In this document: positions 47,682-59,819 of the stretch, one piece after another
Numbering within the stretch: the first letter of the stretch is position 1
Layout: each line of letters opens with the position of its first letter
Assembly: GCA_028455995.1 (NCBI GenBank)
Contig: JABELC010000012.1
Span: 1,054,001-1,118,000, forward strand
DNA from: Scleromitrula shiraiana
Taxonomy: Eukaryota; Ascomycota; Leotiomycetes; Helotiales; Sclerotiniaceae
Direction: 5' to 3'
DNA length: 64,000 nucleotides
Translations under genes and position numbers: made by a program
The notes under the pieces: generated by a model
Database searches by the model: none
What the model was told of the DNA's origin: nothing
Seen by the model: the letters and a program-made list of their open reading frames with translations, nothing else

Positions 47682-48111
47682 ATAGATAAGTGCCGGTTGT
47701 TCCGTCCATCCGTATGTTCACCTTACGGATTTGGATTCGGGTTCTTATGAGTGGGATACTTAAGTAAATGAAAGGAAAACGGTGGCGTGGTTGGCGAATC
47801 GCAATGTGGATAAAATAATTAGTTTCGATTCTTTTGCTTTGTCTATGTTACTTAAATTCATAATTGGCGAAATTTAGGCATGGATGGATGGATGGGGATT
47901 AATGAATAAATGGAATGGCTCTTTTCACCTCTTTTCTTTTCTTTTCTTTTCTTTTCTTTGCTTTGAACTCTCTTTTGCATGACTGGAATAAAAATTCATA
48001 TCTTGGATGGGGAAAAGTATCTATCTGTCTATCTATCTATCTATGTATGGCATTGATAAGCAACTACTTCTTTTTTTGTGGATTAGGAGGACCATGGGGT
48101 GAGATGATTGT

Positions 48112-48159
<48 letters not shown>
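48112..48159. repeat. (ATG)16 microsatellite
   Basis: A perfect triplet run of about 48 bp. Frames through it encode only poly-Asp, Met or Ile. Confidence 0.9.
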
Positions 48160-48161
<2 letters not shown>

Positions 48162-48686
48162 TTTAACAGATCGATTCCCTTTCCTTTCTTTTCCTTTCTT
48201 TTCTTTTCTTTTCTTTTCTTTTCTCCCCTCCTTATCGTCGTCGTCGTCGTCGTCCACCACTTTTACTGCCTCTATACACGTAACTTAGCTTAATATTAAC
48301 ATGTTCTTTCCTAGTACTCGACGAGATGTCTATTTTATTTTACTCAGTGAGGTAATTAAATGATATATGATATGATATCATATAATATAATATAATATTG
48401 TATCATAACAAAGTAAATTTTATTTTACCATAGATTGATCGGTGATTGATGATTGATGATTGATAGTAGATACTTAAATAGATGAGGTGGGATTATATCT
48501 TCTCGAATGAGGGGATGTTGATTATTCATTCATCTTACTGCCATATGATATATCTTTTCCTATTAGTTAGTATGGCATAGTTAGTATAGTATAGTGTGTA
48601 TGGAGTAAGTAATGAAATCAATGGGAAACAGGAAACATCATCAAAGGGAGTCAGCTGCAAACAATGTATGTTCAGGTATGAGAGTC

Positions 48687-48755
<69 letters not shown>

Positions 48756-48843
48756 ATAGGTAAATAGGTAAATAGGTAAATAGGTAAATAGGTAAATAGG
48801 TAAATAGGTAAATAGATAGATAGATAGATAGATAAATAGGTAA
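48687..48843. repeat. Compound array: (GATA)n, (AAATAGGT)n, (GATA)n
   Basis: About 17 GATA units (48687-48755) pass directly into about eight copies of the octamer AAATAGGT (to about 48813). The sequence then returns to five GATA units and one further octamer remnant. Confidence 0.9.
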
Positions 48844-49448
48844 ATTCTCAATCCAAGATCCATAATCTCCCTCCCTCCCTCCATCTTCGTTGTGATTGTA
48901 CTTGAGTAACGATAGTAATAATATACAATACATACATATATGATATGACCAACCTAAGTTATCATCCCCCCCCCCCCCCCGAAGCATCTCCCCTCACCCC
49001 GAATCTTCGCTTCTTTCTCCTTTCCTTCCTTCCTATCCTATCCTATCCTGTCCTGTCCCATCCATATCCAAATCCATAACCAAAATCCCTATATCTGCCA
49101 GAACGCCAGTCAGGTTTCAATCCAAATCCCTTCCCTTCCTTCCATTCCCATCCATCCATGCCACATAAACAATAATAATAATAATAATAATAGTATATAG
49201 AACCCACCTCTCGAAACGAATTCGCCATAAATACCTATATAGGCAGGGAAAGAGAAGCGGAGATAAGAAAGAGGAAAGAGGAAAGGGGAAGAACGAAAAA
49301 AGGAATCACAAATTCCATCTCCCCCTCTCCATCCTACCCACCCCCTCTTTTCCCCGTCCGTCTACCCTTCAACCAAACTCCATAAATATCAACACCAATC
49401 AAACAAACAAACTAAATTGCAATCACTCCTCCCAAATATCACCACTTC

Positions 49449-49647
49449 TCACCTCATCGTCTCCCATTTCTCCCACCAGCCTAATCCCTCTAGCCATGCA
49501 TATTTCTTACCCTGTCCAGGTTCCATCTTCCATGCCAGTTCTTTGGAAAGTGGTATGTTGTTACTGCTTGGGGTCATCATGTTATTGATAGAGATATGTT
49601 CGTTTTTTGACTATGTGATTGTTAGTTTAATTATCAGTATGTGGTAA

Positions 49648-49678
<31 letters not shown>

Positions 49679-51670
49679 TTTGTCTTTGAAATAAATCGGA
49701 TGGATACATGTATTAATGTATATATAGAGAGAGAATATGTACGTACCTTCTCCAACAAAGCCTTACGTTCCCGTTCCCAAGCCTCCCTCTTCATAGCGTC
49801 CTGCTGTTGAAGAGTAAGCGTAGAGATCTGCGAAGGAAGAGCAGGCACGATAGCCGGACGACCAGGCGGTCGAACATTAACCGCATTCGATGCCGCATAT
49901 CCCATATTATCCCTCCTGACGATCATAGAAGGAAGACGTAATTGAAGCTGCGCGACCACTTTCGCCTGATTGAGACCCATGATTTCGGAAATATATTTGA
50001 AGCGTCCCTTGACCCAGATTCGTTGCGAGTCCGTTGTGTAGTCTGAACAGCTGACGGATAGGAGGGGCCAGATGGAATACACACCGCCTAGAGCTTTCAC
50101 AGTCGAAAATTCATGTGTGCCGTTCATTACATCGCCGGCTTTTAATCTTCCCTGGTCATCTAAATGCCATCCTAACATAAAGGGGATGGAAGCGATGATA
50201 TCGCTGATCATTTCCTGTCCCAATCTCGACATCTGAGCATACTCCGGCGTGGTTCTATAATCAACCGGGTAACAAATCCATGCTGCGCAACGTATCACAA
50301 TGGCCGCGATAAAGATCCTCGATGTACGTGCTAAGTTCCATTGCGTGGCGGCGTAAATATCCGGGTACAGATCGACTCGTCCGGGACAAACATCTGCTTT
50401 CATTAAATCACCACCGGGGACATTGTCCACCCAGGCCACCGTTTGTTTTGTTTTTAATTCCTCCCACCTTTGATACTCGTGCTCTATTTCCAAACCACGT
50501 TGCATCATCTTGTTGACGATTTCGAATGTTTCGGGCGAGCGTGGTGAAGCAGTCAGTACTCTGTTTAATTCACCACGAAGTTCGGCGACTTGGAGATTAA
50601 GTTTGGACACTTTGGCGCTTGGTTCGTCTCTTGATGCATCGCTTAGCCACCAGTCGATGCCTAGAGATGGAGGTTTGGAAGAAGACAAGCAGTTGACAAG
50701 CTTTTAGGGGTTAGTACCAACTTGGAAATATTGATTTACAATAAGTTAGACTTACCATCTGTCCTCGAACTGTTTGGAAAAGAGACAGTCCAACTTTCGT
50801 TCTTAGTTGTTTCTTACCCCTCATCTTAACCAACTGTATAGCACCATCTATATGTGATCCCCATGCCGTAATACTTTGTCTCTCTTGTGTGATGGTTTCG
50901 AAGAATCCCAGTAGTAGGATCGCACCCAATGTCTGATCCGTTTTTTGAAGGACAGGGTTTTGGAGAGCTAGATTGACAACTTTCAGAGCCTTGGCATAAT
51001 AGTCGATGGCTACATTCATCAGATCGCTTCCTCTCGCGCTTGGTCTGTTTGCCAAAGAAGCCATCGCCGCAGCTTGGAAGGAAAGTGATAACGCCGAGTT
51101 TGGATCCTCGGTTTTTATCAGTGGTAATACCCATTCAAAGGTACCTCGCGCCATCCCATGTTGGGGAATTATGACAAAGTTCGTCGTGAAATAACAGGGT
51201 GCTTGTTGCTCGATAGAATTAGAGAAACCTGTCTGTGGTAAAAATATATCAAGTGATGAGAAGTCTGTCTTATTTTCTATCTTGGCCAAGGCCGTGTTAA
51301 CAGGTGAATTTGAATCGTCGTCGTCTGAGCTTCCTACAGAGGAAATCATGGAGAACTTCCTTTCTCCGGCATTTCCAGTTCCTGATCCGGTTTGACTGTT
51401 GCCTTTCTTCTTCAGTGATCGACGTGCCCTTCTTTCTGTTGCTTTCGTTTCGTTCCTGAAGACAAGGTCGAAGTCATCCTTGTAACCTGGACATTGTCGT
51501 CTTGACTTTTGACACTGAAGGCATGTCGGTTTAGTTTCGTCACACTATCATTATTCCATTAGCTCTCAAGAAGTCCATATATATATATGTATCTCGAGTC
51601 AAAACCACACCTTTATCCTTCGAGTCCTGCACATCTGGCAGCCTCGTGAAGGCTTGCCACAGTATACCAT
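49449..51670 (-). CDS. Zn2Cys6 transcription factor, paralogue 2
   Basis: Four exons are proposed: 51611-51670, 50756-51544, 49743-50700 and 49449-49540, giving 632 aa. Residues 11-38 form C-X2-C-X6-C-X6-C-X2-C-X6-C followed by PGYK, with the same spacing as the factor at 10.7-12.9 kb. The 60-nt first exon ends at the same residue (RTRRIK|C). The regulatory domain shares motifs with paralogue 1 (IIPQHGMARGTFEWVLPL, MASLANRPSARG, LLLGFFE, VIRCAAWICYPVDYRTTPEYA, YSIWPLLSVSCSDYTTDSQRIWV). The last junction is the least certain. A donor at 49741-49742 and the AG before 49540 restore the frame into a Trp-rich tail (LAWKMEPGQGKKYAWLEGLGW) ending at TGA. The better-looking GTACGT donor four bases earlier does not keep that phase. 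Confidence 0.88.
49650..49678. repeat. (AATC)7 microsatellite inside the last intron of the Zn2Cys6 gene
   Basis: A tetranucleotide run within the proposed 202-nt intron (49541-49742), the longest intron of that gene. Length changes here would be exonic only if the intron were retained. Confidence 0.75.
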
Positions 51671-52197
51671 CTTGATATAAACTTCACTGATTATTAAAGT
51701 CTTTCTTTGAACAAGGTGAACCCTATTCACAAATAGTTCCAACTTCGAGTCCTTCTACTTAAGGCTCAAAATCAACCATCCAAGATTTTGACCTTCGAGG
51801 TACAAAAAAAAGTTCGAAAGAAGGATTAAGTCTTGCGAGTGCTCAGTAAATTGGACGATGATCAAAAAGCCATACGACTTTTGATAGATGATGGCTATGG
51901 CACAATGTGAAACTGGCAGTTGAGAGTTACAATTCGGTAAGAAGAAGCTGATACATCAAGCTGGCTCCTTCTTCTCCTTGAACCTCGGTCAACTGTCAAA
52001 GAGGAGAAATGATTCTAGGAATAAGCATGTAAGAGAAGACCTGTCAAAGGTTTGAGAAAAGTGATAGTTCTACTATAAAAGATGAATAAGAAACAAAAGT
52101 ATTGTTTGAGAATTCTTAGGGAAGTTAAAATGTAGATATATAGTTGAAAATATGGTTGTACCAGTCAATGGTATTGCATATATCAAATATGGTAAAT

Positions 52198-52310
52198 GGT
52201 ATATGGTATATGGTATATGGTATATGGTATATGGTATATGGTATATGGTATATGGTATATGGTATATGGTATATGGTATATGGTATATGGTATATGGTAT
52301 ATGGTATATG
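52198..52310. repeat. Heptamer array (TATATGG)16
   Basis: About 16 nearly perfect 7-bp units. Because 7 is not a multiple of 3, all frames cycle through the same residues, producing the misleading TIYHIPY-type ORFs. Confidence 0.95.
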
Positions 52311-52409
52311 ATATGTACTGATTGATACAGGTAGTTGAATGGATGAAGTACTTATGGATGAAGTATTTATGTATAGATAGCAAAGTAAGTAAGGTAGTAA
52401 TACTTTGTA

Positions 52410-52459
52410 TGGATGAATGGATGAATGGATGAATGTATGAATGGATGAATGTATGAATG
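52410..52459. repeat. Octamer array GGATGAAT with GTATGAAT variants
   Basis: About six units of 8 bp, the last ones carrying a G-to-T change. Confidence 0.8.
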
Positions 52460-52835
52460 ATAAGGTAAGTAAGTAATAATAGATAGTACTGATCAACTGG
52501 TGGACCGGTGGGTATACTTTTTTTGATATTCGATTTTACCAGGATAAAGATCAAGATCAAACACGATAATTATTCAAAGCTTTTAAAAGTAACAAATAGT
52601 ATCTGATCAACCAGTAGTTATAAGAAGTTTGAATCAATGGTGTAAACTTCTTACCAACAAACAAAACCAGGAAGTTTGAGCTATTACAACTAGATAACTA
52701 GATAAATAGATAACTAGAACTACGAAAGTATATAATCATGGATTGACCCTGATATAAAAGTTCAATGAGAATTCTTATAAATTTTGCCTTTTTAGGATTT
52801 AATCTTTGGTTGTTTACAGTATTTGTATTAGAACT

Positions 52836-52918
52836 ATATTATATTATATTATATTATATTATATTGTATTGTATTATATTGTATTATATTGTATTATATT
52901 ATATTGTATTGTATTGAT
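52836..52918. repeat. Pentamer array (ATATT/GTATT)n
   Basis: About 16 units of five bases. The left part is uniform ATATT. Toward the right GTATT variants are interspersed. Confidence 0.85.
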
Positions 52919-53229
52919 TGTATTATACATTACTATAAATAGAATATATTTGAACATTTCCAAGTGGATAGGGGAGGGAGGGGAGAGTATTTCAATGATT
53001 TTCAAGAATGGATCTAGAAAAAAAAAAATAATTACGAAGAATTCTTTGCAGATCTTACAGTACCCGTTAGACTTATAAGGTACAGTACTGCGCTGCAATT
53101 GTGTCAGTCAAAGTGGATAGATTCATCGTATTACTCTCACTGGCCTCGTACTTCTCATCATACTCAAATTATCCACAGCAGTTACCATAATGGATGTATA
53201 ACGGAAGTCACGGAAATTATCAATCTTTT

Positions 53230-53313
53230 CATGTTCTGTCTGTATGTTCTGTATGTTCTCTATGTTCTGTATGTTCTCTATGTTCTCTATGTTCTCTATG
53301 TTCTCTATGTTCT
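53230..53313. repeat. 9-bp minisatellite TATGTTCTS
   Basis: About nine units with alternating C/G at the last position on the left, becoming uniform TATGTTCTC on the right. The period of nine keeps one frame open, giving an artificial (LYV)n peptide. Confidence 0.9.
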
Positions 53314-53973
53314 AGGCTAAGATATGTATGATTGATATAGTCTAGTTTGATCGTGCGACAAGAGTTGTAGCTCTAGCTATTAACGAAACCGAAGTGCTTT
53401 TGGGATCCGGAAATATGTACTGCGAGACTTCTTCCTCTTTAGAGATCAAAATGCTTGATCTGTACAATATCTATCCCCATACGGAATACATAGATATCTC
53501 TTCTGTCAATAATATGCATGATTTCTACTACGCTGCTATACTATATCTCGTATATTAACAAAACGGTTCTCTAAGATCTGCCGGTACGAACCTTAACTAT
53601 CGAAAGTATGAAGTGAACTTATTATATTGACAACTTCCAATATAACAATAAGTAATAGATATTCCTAACGGTTACTACAATAGAATTATAGAATAGAGTA
53701 ACGGTAACATCAATCTTCGGTACCGGTACTGCTACATGGAAACAATAATAAGCATGTAAACAATAAGATACTCAACTAATAACTCCAACCATCAACTCCA
53801 CACCGTCCACAGAAGTCCACAGACGTCCACATATACGTAAGTATAATTTCGGATTCTCTCGGAGATCATCACCGGTTTCCTTCCCTATGTCAGTCGTCAA
53901 GACTGTACAAATTGACTATGTGGAGGGTACTGGATTGCCCGATCATCCCGACCCATATCCCATCCCCAAGCAG

Positions 53974-54028
53974 TACCCATCTCCAAGTAAGTACCCATCT
54001 CCAAGTAGTACCCATCTCCAAGTAGTAC
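53974..54028. repeat. Tandem copies of an about 18-bp unit (CCCATCTCCAAGTAGTA)
   Basis: Three copies, the first with a 1-bp larger spacer. Followed by CACCCACA-type repeats (about 54085-54140) and GTCCAG/GTCCAC hexamers (about 54205-54241). Confidence 0.75.
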
Positions 54029-54397
54029 CCCCCTACCCACAAGGACCTTACAATCAAAACACCCCAGTCCACTCCACCCCAGTCCACCCAGTCCACCTAA
54101 CCCACCCACCCCACACCCACACCCACACCCACACCCACATACCACACCACACCACCAAACAAAAGCAAAAGGCAAAAAAAAAAAAACAAAACAAACCCAA
54201 GCGTCCAGGTCCAGGTCCACGTCCAGGTCCACGTCCAGGTGAACCAGGAACATCTACCAGGAATATCCACCAACCAGGGTACAAACCCGTGTAAATCTCA
54301 ACATGGACATTTTTGGCGAGCTAGCAAATAAGATGTTAGTTGCTTACTGTACGAAAGTATACGATACGATACGATGAATAATAGTTGGATTTTGAAA

Positions 54398-54430
54398 ATG
54401 AATGAATGAATGAATGAATGAATGAATGAA
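54398..54430. repeat. (GAAT)8 microsatellite
   Basis: A perfect tetranucleotide run. Confidence 0.85.
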
Positions 54431-54841
54431 ACCCCCCGCTCACTTCTTTGCTTACTTCCTCCTTTTTAGGGGGTTTCTGTTTCTAAACTACTGTTGTCTG
54501 ATTCTAAACTACTGTTGTCTGTGTGAGTGATCTGATATGATGTGATGTGATGTGATGTGTGATTGATGTGATTGATATGATTGATATGATGGGAATCTAA
54601 GATTGCTTACAGATAGTGTTTATTTAACCCTATAGATACAAACATACGGAGTAGGGAGGTTGTGATTCTTATTTCTTATTTCTTTCTTTCTTACTTACTG
54701 TACGTACCATATGAACCACACTATCCACAATACAGAGAGGAAGGAACCAAGATCCCGAATTCCACAGCATGTATGGTATGGAATTATGAAATGTAGTTTT
54801 CCTTATATAGAGAGAGAGAGTATCACCAGAATAGATAGCAA

Positions 54842-54856
54842 CCCCCCCCCCCCCCC
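54842..54856. repeat. C15 homopolymer
   Basis: An uninterrupted run of 15 cytosines; a second run of the same length lies at 48966-48980. Confidence 0.85.
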
Positions 54857-54980
54857 TCAAAAAAGACAAAAAGAAGCAAAGCTTATTTTGAAGTCGTTTT
54901 AATCATATGTCTAGATCCGTCTAGAGATATGTAAATCATTGAACCTAGTTCCTGGACTGAAGCTTCAGAGGGGGACGTAT

Positions 54981-55020
54981 GTACATACATACATACATAC
55001 ATACATACATACGTACGTAC
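54981..55020. repeat. (ACAT)n/(ACGT)n microsatellite
   Basis: About ten tetranucleotide units, with the last two or three changed to ACGT. Confidence 0.85.
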
Positions 55021-55199
55021 ATAGCATCAGTCCTGCCGAATGAAAGCACGCACTATCTGCGGGGTTTATTCATCTTTTTAAATTCCCACCCAGTCAATCC
55101 CATTAGAAGAGCTACTGCATACTATGTATACTACTACATGCTATGTATATATATTCAGCTAAGAAGTACCACGGATATGTAATGTACAGTATAATTTCA

Positions 55200-55222
55200 T
55201 CGGGCATTAAAGTGATGCCCGA
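55200..55222. repeat. Perfect 8-bp inverted repeat with 7-nt loop
   Basis: TCGGGCAT (55200-55207) and ATGCCCGA (55215-55222) flank TAAAGTG. It is a GC-rich hairpin in otherwise AT-rich repeats. Confidence 0.75.
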
Positions 55223-55240
55223 ATATCTACCTGCATCTTC

Positions 55241-55304
<64 letters not shown>
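55241..55304. repeat. Hexamer array (TATATG)n
   Basis: About ten perfect 6-bp units. Followed at 55378-55414 by a (CGTAT)n pentamer run. Confidence 0.9.
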
Positions 55305-55562
55305 ATGTATATGTAATGTACGAAGTACATGATATGATGTATCATATGCATATATGTTCATATTTGGGTGTAGGCATGTATCGTATCGTATCGTATCGTA
55401 TCATATCGTAACGTATCTACTACCTACCTAAAATTAATTATACAGACGGACAGATTGGCCATGAATGAACGCCGATGTCAAGTTACGTCAACCCCATGTA
55501 CGATATATCTAGATATCCCACCCCCACCCACCACCCACCACAATAATCTCCCCCTCTCCAGT

Positions 55563-58500
55563 TTAGGAATCAAATAACCCCGCAACACCATCCAGATCAT
55601 CCAAACTCGAAAGAGGCTTTTTGTCCTGTTCGGGAGCTCTCAGGAATTCCTGTTGCATTTTGCTTCTCTCTTTCCTTACCACGGAAGCCGGTTTGGAGAT
55701 CCGTCCCTGTTCGCTAATACTTACTCCTTTGAGATCGCGAAGAAGTTCTAGGACCAGGGCACGTTGGGTTCGTTGTTGCACACCCTGGCCTGAAAGATGT
55801 CCGATACAGTAATCCACGGATTTCTCCTGAACGCCGGGTAAGCTGCAAAGGATCTGTCGAGGTGTGCCGGTGACTGGGGCATAGAACATTAGGATAGATG
55901 CGATTAGATGGGCAAGATCTCTTTGCAGATCAACAAAATATGGTTCGTTCAAGGAGGAGATGGCCGCCTTAAGAACTTCGGTGCTGATAAATTCTCGGAT
56001 GGAAGAGGAGAGGGGGTCTTGGCCAGATGTAAATTCGGGAATAACGGATCGGATCACTCGTAAAACTACACCGCAACAGCGAGTATCTCGCATTCGGATG
56101 GCATGTGTCAGAAAGAGTAACAGCGGCTCCAGAATAGTTGAGGATGAGAGACAGAATTTTCTCAAAGTAGGGTAAGAAGAAGCCGACTTATTCCCATACG
56201 TCGAGGCCTCTTTAGCCGAAATTGGCTCACTGGAGATATCTGGAAAGATGGTTAGTTTCGTGAAGATTCTTGGAGAGTATTTTATCTAACTTGGTCGTGC
56301 TGGATCTAAAAACCCACCGATCATCATAACTGCCGCATGCGTTAATTGTCGCAGAATGCTTTCTTCTTTCATCTCTTCGGTCAAAGTGTCACCATCTGCT
56401 GGTACCACTTCTTTGTGGGCTAATTTTTCCCATTCTGAGCTACATTTGTTATCCATCTGTGTGAAGCAAGATGCAAGCACTGGAGACATAAAGTGAGAAC
56501 GAACTTCAACCGGGCAGTCATCAACCATAAGTCGGGTAACATTTAGCAGAGAAATAAGTTGGTGGGAAGATAAACAATGAGCATCAGCGAATAGAGAATG
56601 AGCAAGCGGTCCGGGAAGCTCTCTAAATCCGTAAAAGTCGACGTCTAGACGACTCATTGAATAGAGTATTGAATAACAAGCCTCTCTCACAGTACGAATA
56701 GAGCCACGAATCGATGATGCAAAACCTTCCATAGTAGATTTTGTACCGGTCACTCTAGCATAGAAGTCGTCTTTGCTCCCAACAGATATTCCAGCTTGCC
56801 AGAAACGATCGGTCAGAATGCGGCTGACGATTGATCCCATTTCGGGGGAAAGTCCAGTCCAATTTGCAGGATTGTGAAAAGCATGAGCGTGACTAGAAAT
56901 TTTAGTCATGGTCATATATCCAGGAATCTTTCTACTCACCTTATGAATTTAAGAAGATTTGGAAGGATGGCCGGTATCGCATCTCGCCACAAATTACGAG
57001 AGACTATATAAGCATCATCATCTTTCTCTATTTTCTCTGTTGAGCAGCCCAGAAACGACTTGGTAGGTCTCAAAGGTAACATCTGGTTCCCAGTTATTTA
57101 GCGATTATTTCGGAAGTAATTAGCGTTCAACTTACTTTAAGTCTGTTCTCAAGATCCTTTTGGATGGATTGCGCCTCTGCATCAAGTTGAGACTGTCCCC
57201 AATCTTGAATTTCGTGAACTCGCCTTGACACCAAGAAATCTTTTACTCTATCCAATCCCAACAGGCTACAAAAACCATCGAATGATTGAATTGCCTTGGC
57301 CATCTCTGGATCCTGCCAACTGTTCTGAACAGGTGCCAAGAAACCTTTTAGTTTCTGCATACGGATCTCGGAGTCGATTTTCGAAGCACGGTGGCTATAA
57401 AAGTTAGCTTAAAGGTTGTATTGTTAGAGAGAGGGAATCAGTTCATACATAATAGTAAATAAGAAAGTTTCATAAGATGTTTGCCGTTTTTTGTCGAGGT
57501 TACCTGCAGAAATAATTTCATTGACCTTCGCTTCTAGCTGGTCATAGACGTCCTGGACCCGGGTCAGCAGATGCATCGTTTGACGTGCCGTAAAACTTAC
57601 TAATAATTGATCTGGCATCTTAATTGCTAATCGTTGCAGTTCATAAGTTGCGTCACTTTGCAGTTCCTTTACAGCATCTGTATAAGCAGCAGCGTTAGGA
57701 TACTCAGCAGGCTGAATCATTAAGATATGTTCTAGAACTTTGAGCATGAAAGCAACGTTCAGATTTAGCGCTGTTGTTGAAAACGCAACAGCTAACTGAA
57801 TTATCCTTTTTCGTATTATTGGATCCTAAAGAAATTGTGAGTTAAGAGGTACAAGTGCTAGATGCAGTTAAATCATACCTCGAAATTCCTCTCTAATAGC
57901 CGCCCACACCAAACTTCTAGATTGTTTTCTATAGCTATGCGTTCTTGCTCCTGGTTGATGTTAGCAAGGGCTAGTATTTACTAGTTACGTTGATATTTAC
58001 ATCTCGCTGGGAATTCGCGGCATGAGCTGCTTTCCATTTCATATATCCTTTCAATGCAGCTTCTACCACACTGAAATGTTTATCAACTTGCAGTATTGGA
58101 AACGACGTTTTGGAACAATTTTCCGCTAGACTTGAGTCAATACGTTATTGTCCAAAGATCGCAAGATCACCAACCTGAAAATGCCGGTTGTCGATCATAT
58201 ATATGATCCATAGCGCTGTCGACTTGACTTAATATATGATAAATAGCATCTGCATGTTTTCGTCTGACTACCATTTCTATGACTTGTGAGCAATATCGCC
58301 GGTAGTTTCCAAGAAATGCGTGCCGCTCAGGTAATGTGTCAATGTCCTCCAACAAAAAGATCATAGCTGGATCATCGGAATCTTCTGGCATGCTCTCGTA
58401 TCGTACGAGTCTTGAACTACAAAGCTCGAGTAAAGGAGCAATCAAGGGCGTCACAGTGGGAGATCCTCCAATAATTTCTGAACGGAGTAACTTGGTCCAT

Positions 58501-59819
58501 GTTAAAATGATGGGTATCGAAACAACAAAACTTTGGCTCTGGGAAATAGCAAGGAAAAGGCTCAAAAGATTGGGCAAATCACAACTCTCAGGTATAACTG
58601 AGACTTTTGAATCTATAAACACGGCGAGGTTTGACATCATCTACTCCAGAGTCAGTACATAAGACGTGATTCTCGTTATGAATACAAACCTCGGAGAACT
58701 TTTTTGCGAAAAGATACTTTTCGTCATCTATGTCATGAGGATCTACCACAGACCATTCAAATAATTTCCGAAGTAAACCAACTACTTCACTTGTATACAT
58801 TGGGCATACAAGCTCTAGAAATTCTTCGTCTGAGAAATGCAATCGTGAATAAAGGGCAAATAAAGCTTGAACCGACGCCTAGGGAAGATCAGTTCCATAA
58901 GCTTGTCTCAAAGATACAATATGAAGCTTACCAGCTGTACGGATGTACTGGACGAAGCAAGACATTTACACATGTATTGCACACACTGGGCACTCGAGAC
59001 AGCTTTTGGGACAGCCCACGGAACCACAGACTTGTAGACAGCAAGAATCTTGACTGCGCAGGTTTCATATTGAGGATTGGAGACTCCCAAATCCAGGCAC
59101 TGGCCGAGAAGCCCCCCTAACCTTACCAGCCAACCTTCTTCTCCGTACCTTAGAACGGTGCCTATCTGCCGATTGGGAAACACCTCAGAGAGAACGATAG
59201 CAGGTGTAAAAATTTCAACACAGGCTTTGCTTAAAGCTCCTTCGCGAAGTGCTGTGACAGCATCTTCGCCGTTGAAGACCTCATCCGAGAGTGTTTCCAA
59301 AACGAATAGCACGAACTCCTTATGTACCACAGAGCCTGGAAGCTCCCATAATCTTACTAACAGTTCGTCCATGTCGATCCATTCTCCTCCCCAGCTCCGT
59401 TTGGCAATCTCAACCCATAATTGCGCTGTTTTGTTCCGTAAATATAAAGGATCTTCTTGTACCACATTCTGGGAGAGACTAAGAACCCATTCTCTTAATG
59501 CGCTTGCTTGCGCCTCGGAATAACCACCCCATCTATGTTTTATCGCATGCTCTAAGAGTGACAACGCGTAGTGACGCACAACCGGCTGTTGAGTTTTATC
59601 GGAAGCTAAGGAAAAGCCATGATAGGGTGCTTCATCATCAGCTTTGATCTTTTCTAGAAAGCTCGAGGCTTCTTGACGAGATTTGTTTGAAGAATATGGA
59701 TTATGGATGAGTTCCAAAGCTTCATGGATTTGTGGAAGTAATGCCGTGTCTCCATTCGTTTGTTCTGCAGATATTCCGGAGGCAATCGCGCTGTGTCCAT
59801 TAGCAGAGCCGTTCATCAT
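55563..59819 (-). CDS. MSN5: Exportin Msn5 / exportin-5 family karyopherin
   Basis: A RanGTP-dependent nuclear export receptor. In yeast Msn5 exports phosphorylated regulators and tRNA. Ten exons close in phase: 58932-59819, 58690-58878, 58175-58640, 58001-58125, 57879-57950, 57449-57825, 57136-57394, 56940-57082, 56291-56892 and 55563-56239. The product is 1265 aa, the usual length. The importin-beta N-terminal region contains FLEKIKADDEAPYHGFSLA, VVRHYALSLLEHAIKHRW and YLRNKTAQLWVEIAKRSWG. HEAT-repeat helices follow throughout (SVQALFALYSRLHFSDEEF, YETFLFTIIHRASKID). The late region NPANWTGLSPEMGSIVSRILTDRFWQAGIS is characteristic of exportin-5 proteins. Start is the first of two adjacent ATGs (MMNGSANGHSA). 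Confidence 0.95.

Larger units (their letters stand above)
47682..49448. other. Repeat-dense spacer between convergent genes
   Basis: The 3' flank of CWH43 and of the second Zn2Cys6 gene. It is filled with microsatellites, the largest listed separately, plus (CTTTT)n near 47934-47958, (CTTTT)n near 48178-48224, (CGT)n near 48235-48254, C15 at 48966-48980 and (AAT)7 near 49171-49191. No gene seen. Confidence 0.6.
51671..55562. other. 3.9-kb gene desert built of tandem repeats
   Basis: No supported gene. Long frames around 52.1-52.6, 53.1-53.3 and 53.9-54.3 kb on both strands translate repeat units (TIYHIPY, LYVLYVLYV and PRPGPRPG patterns) and are not genes. The promoter of the second Zn2Cys6 factor should lie at the left end. 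Confidence 0.65.

Noticed and set aside
52125..52560. Open frames of 123-125 aa on the minus strand with (TIYHIPY)n
   Set aside because: Artifact of the 7-bp TATATGG array; two frames show the same peptide, and there is no start context or other coding signal.
53887..54294. 135-aa Pro-rich plus-strand frame and 118-aa minus-strand frame
   Set aside because: Both consist of repeat translations (CCCACA, GTCCAG and 18-bp units) lying on opposite strands of the same DNA.
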